A DNA stretch of 5,681 nucleotides from Candidatus Dadabacteria bacterium (GTDB lineage Bacteria; Desulfobacterota_D; UBA1144; Nemesobacterales; UBA2774), in assembly GCA_004356555.1 (NCBI GenBank), contig SMWY01000008.1, forward strand, positions 1 to 5,681. The letters run 5' to 3'. The first letter of the stretch is position 1, and each line of letters begins with the position of its first letter. This document shows positions 1 through 5,681 of the stretch, piece by piece. The position numbers and the translations under genes were made by a program. The notes under the pieces are model-generated. The model was not told the DNA's origin and ran no database searches. It saw only the letters and a list, made by a program, of their open reading frames with translations.

Positions 1-28
1 ACATACACGATGTAAAAGGTTGCATCAG

Positions 29-559
29 ATGGGAAAAGATAAACGAAACATTCTAATCTCAGGCCTACCCGGAATAGGAAAAACCACCCTAATAAAAAAG
101 ATTTACCAAGAAATACGTGATATAAATCCTGTTGGTTTCTATACTGAGGAAATAAGAAATGAAGGGCAAAGAAAAGGTTTCCAGTTAATAGGTCTTAACG
201 GAAATAGATCCATCTTAGCTCATGTACTAATCGAAAGCACATACCGTGTGGGCAAATACGGAGTCGATATAAAAGCTTTTGATGAATTTCTTGATACACT
301 AGATTTTGAGCAAGGAAAAGACAGTGTGATAATAATAGACGAGATTGGAAAAATGGAGTGCTTATCGGGCAAATTTGTAAAAATGATATGGGATATAATG
401 GGCTCGGACAATAGGGTTATAGCGACTATCTCTCACACCGATGGAGGAATTAAAGGGAGAATAAAACAACGAGAAGATGTGGAACTATTTAAAATGAATC
501 TGGACAACAGAGAGTCCTTATTTACTGAAATTCTAGAGATAGTAAAAACATCTAATTAA
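29..559 (+). CDS. THEP1-type nucleoside-triphosphatase (P-loop NTPase)
   Basis: Probable cytoplasmic P-loop NTPase of the THEP1/NTPCR family, which hydrolyses ATP, GTP and other NTPs to the diphosphates; its cellular role is poorly known. The 176 residues match the usual family length (about 170-190). Visible from the ATG start: Walker A GLPGIGKTT (residues 12-20, Lys18 and Thr19), the family hallmark GFYTEEIR (36-43), VGKYGVD (74-80), and Walker B VIIIDE (100-105) followed by IGKME. The C-terminal NRESLF resembles the usual family ending. I chose ATG at 29 because AAAAGG (14-19) lies 9 nt upstream; a TTG at 20 overlaps that site. The frame is open to the window edge, so an upstream start cannot be fully excluded. 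Followed by a 173-nt spacer before a separately promoted gene. The family call is firm and the physiological role is unknown. Confidence 0.9.
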   Translation: MGKDKRNILISGLPGIGKTTLIKKIYQEIRDINPVGFYTEEIRNEGQRKGFQLIGLNGNRSILAHVLIESTYRVGKYGVDIKAFDEFLDTLDFEQGKDSVIIIDEIGKMECLSGKFVKMIWDIMGSDNRVIATISHTDGGIKGRIKQREDVELFKMNLDNRESLFTEILEIVKTSN

Positions 560-682
560 AAATTACCCCCTCCCCCTAATCAAAGAAACTACTCTCTTTA
601 TACTGGATTCACATCTCCGATGTAACTTTTATTAATTAAAACCATCTAATTTCAAAACTTGCGATAATCTAAAGCGAATAAA

Positions 683-711
683 TTGATATTTTTTTCGATT
701 TGTATTATAAA
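683..711 (+). promoter_or_regulatory. sigma70-type promoter of the Rieske-ThDP gene
   Basis: -35 TTGATA (683-688, 5 of 6 consensus) and -10 TATAAA (706-711, 5 of 6) are separated by 17 nt in very AT-rich sequence. The predicted transcription start is near 718-719, giving a leader of only about 14 nt that is almost entirely the ribosome binding site. This is a sequence match only, with no operator palindrome seen. Confidence 0.5.
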
Positions 712-718
712 GTGAACT

Positions 719-724
719 AGGAGG
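719..724 (+). promoter_or_regulatory. Shine-Dalgarno site AGGAGG for the Rieske-ThDP gene
   Basis: AGGAGG lies 8 nt before the ATG at 733. It is a near-perfect anti-16S match that fixes this start and is by far the strongest ribosome binding site in the window. Confidence 0.85.
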
Positions 725-732
725 ATTACTAA

Positions 733-2718
733 ATGGCCACAACTTCAAAAAGATCTAAAGCTCACAAATCCTGGTATAAAGTCTTAGAACATGGGGAACT
801 TCCTGAAGGCAGGGTTACAACCAGAACATGTAGAAACCTTACGATATGCCTGAGCCGCCATGGCGGTGAATACGGAGCCTTGGACAATAAATGCCCCCAT
901 CAGGGTGGACCCTTGGGTGAGGGTTCTATTGAAAACGGCCTCCTACGATGTCCCTGGCACGGCTGGGACTTCAACCCTATAACAGGAGAGTCCCCAGGCG
1001 GATTTGATGACGGTGTGCCGACTTATGAGATCGAAGAGCGTGATGACGGTATCTATGTAGCTCTTGAAGACGAAGGAGAGCACAAACAAACCGTAACCGA
1101 TATTATGGCGGAGACGATGGTCAATTGGGGAGTTAAACAAGTGTTCGGTATGGTAGGACATTCTAATTTGGGCCTGGCGGACGCTTTAAGGGTGCAAGAA
1201 GAAGCGGGGAATCTTAGTTATTACGGCATACGTCATGAAGGCGCAGCTTCATTTGCATGTTCAGCATATGGGAAACTTACGGGGAGACCCGCTGCGTGTC
1301 TCGGGATTGCAGGCCCTGGATCAACAAATCTTTTAACAGGTCTCTGGGATGCCAATGTGGATAGAAGCCCTGTTCTTGCATTAAGCGGGCAGGTGGATAC
1401 ACAGGTACTAGGTCCGGGTGCTTTTCAAGAGATTGACCTGCAGGCAGCGTTTGGAAAAGTAGCGCAGTGGTCTCAGACTGTGCTCCCTTCAAGTAAACAT
1501 GCAGAACTTATAAACCTGGCTTTAAAAAGCGCTATTTTAAACCGCGGTGTATCACATCTGGTATTTCCTGATGAAGTACAAACGCTCCCGGCTCCTGAAA
1601 AATCAAAAGCTGGGAGCCCTGTGGGGAGAGTCACGCCTCTTACAATAAGCCCTCCTAAAGAAACCCTTAACGAAGCGATAACACTATTAAAAAACTCTGA
1701 AAGGCCATCTATTATTGTAGGGCATGGAGCACGTTTTAACATGGACTCGATTATCGAGCTTGCGGAGATGCTTAAATGCCCAGTATTTACCACCTTTAAA
1801 GGAAAGGGGCTAATATCTGACGATCATCCCCTGGGGTGCGGTGTTCTTGGCCGAAGCGGAACGCCGATAGCAAGCTGGTTTATGAATGAATCGGACTTAC
1901 TAGTGGTATTTGGAGCAAGTTTTAGCAACCATACAGGAATATCGTCTAAAAAACCTATTATTCACGTGGACTATGATAATATGGCTTTGGCAAAGTTTCA
2001 TCCCGTAACAGTGCCTGTTTGGGGAGAGATCGGCATTACGGCTGATCTTATCAAAAAGGGCTTAAGAGGGAAAGCAAAATCTAAAGATAGAAGAAAAGAA
2101 ATAGCCAAACGCTGGAAGATATGGAGGGATGAGAAGAAAAGCAGAAAGAAAGATAGCAGGAACATGGGACTGAGTTCCGCATATATATTTGATGAGCTTT
2201 CGAAACTGGTCAACAAAAACGCGATAATTACCGTTGATGTAGGAAACAATACTTACTCGTTCGGTAGATATTTTGAATGCAGAAGCCAGGCTATATTAAT
2301 GTCCGGTTATCTTGGATCAATTGGGTTTTCTCTCCCTGCAGCTCTTGGGGCCTGGTCGGCTACTCAAGAAGATGACCCTAGATTTAAGGGCAGGCAGGTT
2401 GTATCTGTATCAGGAGACGGCGGGTTTGGTCAGTATCTGGCTGAAGTTACAACAGCAGTCAAATACGGAATGAATATCACTCATATACTGCTCCACAATA
2501 AAGAGCTTGGAAAAATAAGTAAAGAGCAAAGGGCGGGGAACTGGGAAGTTTGGCAGACATCTTTACATAATCCTAACTTTGCCGATTATGTAAATTCCTG
2601 CGGAGGGCTTGGAATTAGAGTTAAAGATAAGAAAGAACTCACGGGGGCGCTAAAAAAATGTTTAAAGCACAAAACATTCTCTCTGGTCGAAATTATGTCT
2701 GACGTGGAGCTAATATAG
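733..2718 (+). CDS. Rieske [2Fe-2S] / thiamine-diphosphate enzyme fusion
   Basis: A 661-residue cytoplasmic fusion with no signal peptide or membrane segment. Residues 12-112 form a Rieske domain with cluster ligands C54-P-H56 and C73-P-W-H76. The absence of the extra disulfide cysteines of bc1-type proteins indicates the low-potential ferredoxin/oxygenase type. Residues 118 to the end are a full ThDP enzyme of the pyruvate oxidase/acetolactate synthase fold: N-terminal Pyr domain with catalytic Glu169 in IRHEGAA and AGPGSTN (193-199); central domain about 305-440 with VGHGARF and VLGRSGTP; a Lys/Arg-rich linker 441-475; and a C-terminal PP domain with GDGG (561-564) and metal ligands Asp562 and Asn589. 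The ThDP part may be a decarboxylase or carboligase, with the Rieske domain passing electrons to or from the carbanion intermediate; that reaction and its substrate are inference. I recall similar fusions in other bacteria without a defined function. Own promoter and strong ribosome site; probably co-transcribed with the DUF5996 gene. Confidence 0.88.
   Translation: MATTSKRSKAHKSWYKVLEHGELPEGRVTTRTCRNLTICLSRHGGEYGALDNKCPHQGGPLGEGSIENGLLRCPWHGWDFNPITGESPGGFDDGVPTYEIEERDDGIYVALEDEGEHKQTVTDIMAETMVNWGVKQVFGMVGHSNLGLADALRVQEEAGNLSYYGIRHEGAASFACSAYGKLTGRPAACLGIAGPGSTNLLTGLWDANVDRSPVLALSGQVDTQVLGPGAFQEIDLQAAFGKVAQWSQTVLPSSKHAELINLALKSAILNRGVSHLVFPDEVQTLPAPEKSKAGSPVGRVTPLTISPPKETLNEAITLLKNSERPSIIVGHGARFNMDSIIELAEMLKCPVFTTFKGKGLISDDHPLGCGVLGRSGTPIASWFMNESDLLVVFGASFSNHTGISSKKPIIHVDYDNMALAKFHPVTVPVWGEIGITADLIKKGLRGKAKSKDRRKEIAKRWKIWRDEKKSRKKDSRNMGLSSAYIFDELSKLVNKNAIITVDVGNNTYSFGRYFECRSQAILMSGYLGSIGFSLPAALGAWSATQEDDPRFKGRQVVSVSGDGGFGQYLAEVTTAVKYGMNITHILLHNKELGKISKEQRAGNWEVWQTSLHNPNFADYVNSCGGLGIRVKDKKELTGALKKCLKHKTFSLVEIMSDVELI
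2706..2709 (+). promoter_or_regulatory. possible ribosome binding site for a non-ATG start of the DUF5996 gene
   Basis: GGAG lies inside the last codons of the Rieske-ThDP gene, 9 nt before an ATT at 2719 and 12 nt before a second ATT at 2722. It is well placed to start the DUF5996 protein at its homology-supported N-terminus, but it is only four bases inside coding sequence and could be chance. Confidence 0.35.
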
Positions 2719-2826
2719 ATTATTAATACTAAAAACAAATTTCCGATACTGGATTACGAGCAGATTCTAAATACAAGAGACACAATTCACTCCTATGCAA
2801 GGTTTATAGGAGCAATCAGGGCTAAA
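2719..2826 (+). other. in-frame 5' extension encoding the N-terminus of the DUF5996 domain
   Basis: These 36 codons are open, follow the TAG at 2716-2718 directly and read in frame into the ATG at 2827. From 2740 they encode FPILDYEQILNTRDTIH, then IGAIR at 2806-2820. This resembles the start of DUF5996 proteins as I remember them: a hydrophobic-Pro opening, then an xDTxDTLH-like segment and a GKIRL-like segment. The codons contain no ATG, GTG or TTG; the only candidates are ATT (2719, 2722, 2764, 2785), ATA (2746, 2806), CTG (2749) and ATC (2815). The extension is therefore likely translated, or was until a start codon was lost. Confidence 0.6.
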
Positions 2827-3522
2827 ATGACGCCTCAGCAAAAGGATTACTGGCATATTAGTCTTCAAACAGGTCCGCAAGGTTTTAGAACAACGCCGAT
2901 ACCAAATGAAGACGGTACTACTTTTGAGATATCTCTTAACCTCTTATCACACATAGTCCATATATCATTCAGTACTGGATATGAAGAGAGCATACCTTTA
3001 AACGGACAATCAATCTCAGAACTTTCGAGTGAGATATTATCTGTCTTAGAAAGTATGAGTATAAGCCCTGATATTGAGATTGAAAAATTTAAGGATAATT
3101 CATATCTAGAATATAATCCGGATATAGCCAGCGATATTTTTAGATCGTATTCACTAATTGATAGCGTATTCAAGGCGTTTAAGGGAACTATCACATTTGA
3201 AACGAGCCCTGTTCAACTGTGGCCGCATCACATGGATATCGCTTTTACTTGTTACCCGCACACCAAAGATAATATTGAACAAATTACATTTGGATATCTA
3301 AGTGGTGATTCAGGGATTGAAGAACCATATTTTTACATAACTGTCTACCCCGAGCTTGAGAACTACGGCCAAATTAATTTGATAGATGATGCTTACTGGC
3401 ATACCGACGAGTGGCAGGGGGCAGTATTAAAATACAACGACCTTATAAAAACCGATAACCCTAGTGAAACACTAAAAAGTCATCTTCAAAATACATTCGA
3501 TCAAATTATAGAGAAGGGATAA
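2827..3522 (+). CDS. DUF5996 family protein, function unknown (minimal CDS from first ATG)
   Basis: I recognise the DUF5996 family, which has no assigned activity. Conserved landmarks, numbered from this ATG: DYWHISL (7-13) where the family has HWWHVPL, GFRTTPIPN (19-27), TTFEISLNLL (31-40), IPLNGQSISEL (56-66), EYNPDIASDIFRSY (95-108), SPVQLWPHHMDIAFT (127-141) where the family has SPVHFFWGSFDLAVT, and EPYFYITVYPE (166-176). No signal peptide or membrane segment is seen, so it is probably cytoplasmic. Coordinates use the only conventional start, but the domain clearly begins upstream (see 2719-2826), and a protein from 2827 would lack its first helical segment. An AGGG at 2818-2821 could serve this ATG at 5-nt spacing. 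It follows the Rieske-ThDP gene in the same frame with no promoter seen, so the two are probably co-transcribed. The family call is confident; the start is not. Confidence 0.75.
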   Translation: MTPQQKDYWHISLQTGPQGFRTTPIPNEDGTTFEISLNLLSHIVHISFSTGYEESIPLNGQSISELSSEILSVLESMSISPDIEIEKFKDNSYLEYNPDIASDIFRSYSLIDSVFKAFKGTITFETSPVQLWPHHMDIAFTCYPHTKDNIEQITFGYLSGDSGIEEPYFYITVYPELENYGQINLIDDAYWHTDEWQGAVLKYNDLIKTDNPSETLKSHLQNTFDQIIEKG

Positions 3523-3896
3523 AGATATTCTCAATTTATATAAAGCTTCGGCGTCTATAGAAACTTCACTAACCGACTCCCAGGGAATACCGGACAAATT
3601 CTTCCCTTGTAGGTGAATTTCTACATATCTCGAATAAAAACTCCATCTGATCTGATGTTAATTTTGCAGGATCAAGAAGTGAAAGATGCTCGATTTTTTC
3701 TAATCTCGAAAAATTCTGAACGGCATTATCCAATTAAACAATCTTTCCTAAAATCTATTACGTAAAATAATGAACTTTGGTTCCACTCAGAAAAGAATAA
3801 TCCAAGAATCTGCCCGTTAATAGAAAGAAATAAATTAACTTCAACTATTCCGCCGGTCAGCTTGTTACCTGCAAAGCCCCTCGTTATAATTTGAGT
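3523..3896 (-). pseudogene. possible decayed minus-strand gene filling the intergenic region
   Basis: This 376-nt gap has no intact gene. On the minus strand three open stretches in three frames abut. The first (3896 down to 3729) includes INGQILGLFFSEWNQ. It stops at TAA (3726-3728), overlapping the second by 5 nt; the second (3733 down to 3569) includes EHLSLLDPAKLTSDQMEFLF. The third is open from about 3657 into the end of the DUF5996 gene and includes GIPWESVSEVSIDAEALYKL. Each reads like a real protein (amphipathic, mixed composition), and joining them with two frameshifts would give roughly 120 residues. I recognise no family and see no clear start. Alternatively, the middle frame could be a 54-residue gene from TTG at 3733, or all three may be chance openings in AT-rich DNA. 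Confidence 0.35.
3862..3890 (+). promoter_or_regulatory. sigma70-type promoter of glycerate kinase, predicted leaderless
   Basis: -35 TTGTTA (3862-3867, 4 of 6) and a perfect -10 TATAAT (3885-3890) are separated by exactly 17 nt. The -10 ends 8 nt before the ATG at 3899, so transcription should start at or within one or two bases of the start codon. No Shine-Dalgarno sequence precedes the ATG, in agreement. Confidence 0.65.
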
Positions 3897-3898
3897 CT

Positions 3899-5227
3899 AT
3901 GACGTTGGACAAACTAAAACGTGATGCCAGGACTATTTTCGAGGCCGGCCTAAAAGCTGTAGACCCGGCAACCGCTGTAAAGAATCATCTGAAGCGGCAA
4001 GGTGATAAACTTCATTTGCAAGGGCAGGAATATGACCTGCGAAATTACGAGAATATATACGTAATTGGAATGGGTAAAGCAGCGGCTTCAATGGCCAAAG
4101 CAATTGAAGAGATAATTGGCGACAGATTAACTAGCGGGATAGTGAATGTGAAGTATGGGCACACAGTCGTTTTAGACATAGTTAAAACAAATGAAGCAGC
4201 GCATCCTGTTCCTGATGAAGCGGGACTCACCGGCACCAAAGAGATTATAGAACTCCTTAAAAAAACCGGTGAAAACGACCTTGTTATATGCTTAATATCG
4301 GGGGGTGGATCGGCGTTGTTACCTTCTCCGGCGGGAAATTTAACACTTGAAGATAAACAAACCATTACAAAATCGCTCCTAGAATGTGGAGCCACTATTC
4401 ATGAAATAAACTCAATTCGTAAGCAAATCTCATCAGTAAAAGGTGGCAGGCTAGCGGAACTTGTATATCCATCCACATTAATTTCTCTTATTTTATCAGA
4501 CGTAATAGGTGACGATCTTGATGTGATTGCTTCAGGGCCAACCGTCCCTGATACTCATACATTTCATGATTGCAGAAACATCATTGAAAGATATAAATTG
4601 GGGGAAAGAACACCTAAGAGAGTCATTGACTACATTGAAATGGGGTGTAAAGGTGAAATTGAAGATACCCCAAAAGCCCAAAGCCCAATATTTAAGCGTA
4701 CGCAAAATGCTATAGTGGGAAGTAATATACTGGCTGTCTCGGCAGCAAAGGAGAAAGCAGAGGAATTAGGCTATAACAGTATGATCCTTTCAACTTTCAT
4801 TCACGGGGAAACAGAGGAGGTCGCCAAGGTTCACACAGCTATCTCAAAAGAAATAATATCATCTGGAAATCCTGTCAAAAAACCCGCGTGTATTATTTCA
4901 GGCGGAGAGACCACTGTGACTATAGAGGGAAAAGGGTATGGAGGTAGAAACCAGGAATTTGTCTTAGCTGCGGCATTGGATATCGATGGACTAAATAATG
5001 TTGTAGTACTTAGCGGCGGTACGGACGGGGATGACGGACCTACGGACGCCGCCGGGGCTATAGCCGACGGAACAACAATTGAGAGGGCAAGCAAATCAGG
5101 CTTAAATGCTTATGAACACTTGTGTGAAAATAACTCTTATAACTTTTTTAAGCCCCTTGGTGATCTTTTAATTACAGGTCCGACCAACACAAATGTTATG
5201 GACTTAAGAGTCTTACTAATTTCTTAA
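3899..5227 (+). CDS. gckA: class II glycerate kinase (glycerate 2-kinase, MOFRL family)
   Basis: Cytoplasmic enzyme phosphorylating D-glycerate with ATP, normally giving 2-phosphoglycerate (some relatives form 3-phosphoglycerate) and feeding glycerate from serine, glyoxylate or sugar-acid breakdown into lower glycolysis. The 442 residues are full length for the family. N-terminal DUF4147 domain: GMGKAA (57-62, Lys60), EAAHPVPDE (99-107), SGGGSAL (134-140), NSIRKQISSVKGGRLA (171-186) and SDVIGDDLDVIASGPT (200-215). C-terminal MOFRL domain: SGGETTV (334-340), GGRNQEF (348-354), GGTDGDDGPTDAAGA (373-387) and the closing GPTNTNVMDL (427-436). No frameshift or missing motif. The ATG at 3899 is the only reasonable start; no Shine-Dalgarno site is present and its own promoter makes it probably leaderless. 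Transcribed alone and converging on the minus-strand genes 31 nt downstream. The symbol follows common usage for the family. Confidence 0.93.
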   Translation: MTLDKLKRDARTIFEAGLKAVDPATAVKNHLKRQGDKLHLQGQEYDLRNYENIYVIGMGKAAASMAKAIEEIIGDRLTSGIVNVKYGHTVVLDIVKTNEAAHPVPDEAGLTGTKEIIELLKKTGENDLVICLISGGGSALLPSPAGNLTLEDKQTITKSLLECGATIHEINSIRKQISSVKGGRLAELVYPSTLISLILSDVIGDDLDVIASGPTVPDTHTFHDCRNIIERYKLGERTPKRVIDYIEMGCKGEIEDTPKAQSPIFKRTQNAIVGSNILAVSAAKEKAEELGYNSMILSTFIHGETEEVAKVHTAISKEIISSGNPVKKPACIISGGETTVTIEGKGYGGRNQEFVLAAALDIDGLNNVVVLSGGTDGDDGPTDAAGAIADGTTIERASKSGLNAYEHLCENNSYNFFKPLGDLLITGPTNTNVMDLRVLLIS

Positions 5228-5258
5228 CAAATAAGACCGTTAGCGTAAAAGATGCAAC

Positions 5259-5612
5259 TCAAGCTTTCAATCCGCTTAAAAACTTAATCTGTGATGCAAG
5301 TTCTTCTTTTGTAACTGAGAAAAGGTCGAAACTTTTATTATGTGTTATAAGTAAAATATTTTCAGCTATGAGTCTCTCGCTATTTTTAACCCAATAAACA
5401 CAAACTATCATTTCAAGTCCGCCTGGGTGTTTAACCTTTATAGAAGAGTACTTTTCGATACCAATTATGAGCGGGCCGTCTGAAACAATCTTGACTTCAT
5501 ATCCGTCAACGGCATCGTAATCATTAATTAAGCCTTCGTATACAGGAATGACAATGTTCTTAAAAATTCCATCTACTCTATCATCTATATCCCAATTTGA
5601 ATCTTGACTCAT
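5259..5612 (-). CDS. uncharacterised 117-residue protein
   Basis: I do not recognise this protein. It is small, acidic at the N-terminus (SQDSNWDIDDRVD), without signal peptide or clear membrane helix. The middle alternates beta-like strands (YEVKIVS, PLIIGIEKYSSIKVKH, LEMIVCVYWV) and the C-terminus looks helical (TKEELASQIKFLSGL), so a compact alpha/beta or beta-sheet fold is plausible. I place the start at ATG 5612 because GGAG (plus-strand 5619-5622) lies 6 nt upstream; a TTG at 5624 overlaps that site and would give 121 residues. It lies 14 nt after the stop of an upstream minus-strand gene, so the two probably form an operon. It ends 31 nt from the convergent glycerate kinase stop, with no clear terminator hairpin between them. 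Confidence 0.7.
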   Translation of the reverse strand: MSQDSNWDIDDRVDGIFKNIVIPVYEGLINDYDAVDGYEVKIVSDGPLIIGIEKYSSIKVKHPGGLEMIVCVYWVKNSERLIAENILLITHNKSFDLFSVTKEELASQIKFLSGLKA

Positions 5613-5626
5613 GATATTCTCCAATA

Positions 5627-5681
5627 TCAGGCAAGGTCTATTGCATATTTTTTTAAATCCTCGAGTGATATGACCTCTAAA
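5627..5681 (-). CDS. C-terminal end of an upstream minus-strand gene (partial)
   Basis: Reading the minus strand from the window edge, one frame encodes LEVISLEDLKKYAIDLA and then TGA (plus-strand 5627-5629). The composition is protein-like and helical, and the stop lies 14 nt before the ATG of the 117-residue gene, with that gene's GGAG site in between, which is typical operon spacing. Only 17 residues are visible, so no family can be named. Confidence 0.45.
   Translation of the reverse strand, partial: LEVISLEDLKKYAIDLA

Noticed and set aside
1..56. Possible end of an upstream gene overlapping the NTPase start (frame 3 open to TAA 54-56, or frame 1 to TAA 13-15)
   Set aside because: Only 4-17 codons are visible in either frame, no recognisable ending, and the choice between frames is arbitrary.
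611..630. Terminator hairpin ACATC-TCC-GATGT followed by AACTTTT after the NTPase gene
   Set aside because: The stem is only 5 bp and AT-rich and the T-run is short, too weak to call.
855..866. Perfect 12-bp palindrome CCGCCATGGCGG
   Set aside because: It lies inside the Rieske coding region encoding ordinary residues, with no partner site; likely chance.
2413..2499. ThDP motif ends in His-Asn (588-589) instead of Asn-Asn, suggesting a defective cofactor site
   Set aside because: Spacing from Asp562 to Asn589 (27 residues) matches pyruvate oxidases, where the second Asn is the metal ligand and the first position varies.
3582..3607. Inverted repeat AGGGAA/TTCCCT with a 14-nt loop
   Set aside because: Short stem, long loop and no T-run; not a terminator or recognisable site.
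733..5227. Glyoxylate pathway: ThDP enzyme as glyoxylate carboligase feeding the glycerate kinase
   Set aside because: Glyoxylate carboligase characteristically lacks the catalytic Glu, which is present here (Glu169); no tartronate semialdehyde reductase is nearby, and the genes have separate promoters with a relic region between them.
5228..5258. Bidirectional terminator between the convergent glycerate kinase and minus-strand gene
   Set aside because: No stem of useful length with a T-run is present in these 31 nt.

Overview
The window is AT-rich bacterial DNA with no mobile element, CRISPR array, tRNA or rRNA that I can see. The Shine-Dalgarno sites and sigma70-type promoters point to a bacterium. 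The phylum cannot be fixed from this sequence, and an uncultured lineage is plausible. No defence system or clear multi-gene pathway is visible, and the genes look like ordinary but partly uncharacterised chromosomal content.

Layout, left to right. (1) 29-559 (+): a THEP1-type nucleoside triphosphatase. (2) 560-732: a spacer with no gene, holding a pyrimidine-rich stretch and, at its end, a convincing promoter plus AGGAGG site for the next gene. (3) 733-2718 (+): a 661-residue fusion of an N-terminal ferredoxin-type Rieske [2Fe-2S] domain to a complete thiamine-diphosphate enzyme of the pyruvate oxidase/acetolactate synthase type. This is the most interesting protein here. (4) 2719-3522 (+): a DUF5996-family protein of unknown function. 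Its homology begins directly after the TAG stop of gene 3, in the same frame, but the first ATG lies about 36 codons inside the domain, so the true start is probably a non-standard codon such as ATT. (5) 3523-3898: no intact gene. On the minus strand three protein-like open stretches in three frames abut one another, as in a decayed gene, and a strong promoter sits at the right end. (6) 3899-5227 (+): a complete class II glycerate kinase, whose promoter is placed so that the mRNA is probably leaderless. (7) 5259-5612 and 5627-5681 (-): a convergent pair of closely spaced genes, a 117-residue protein I do not recognise and the C-terminal end of another gene running off the window.

Genes 3 and 4 are probably co-transcribed, because there is no spacer and no terminator between them. 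The NTPase, the Rieske-ThDP gene and the glycerate kinase show no clear metabolic link. The two (+) genes with visible promoters have very short or absent 5' leaders.
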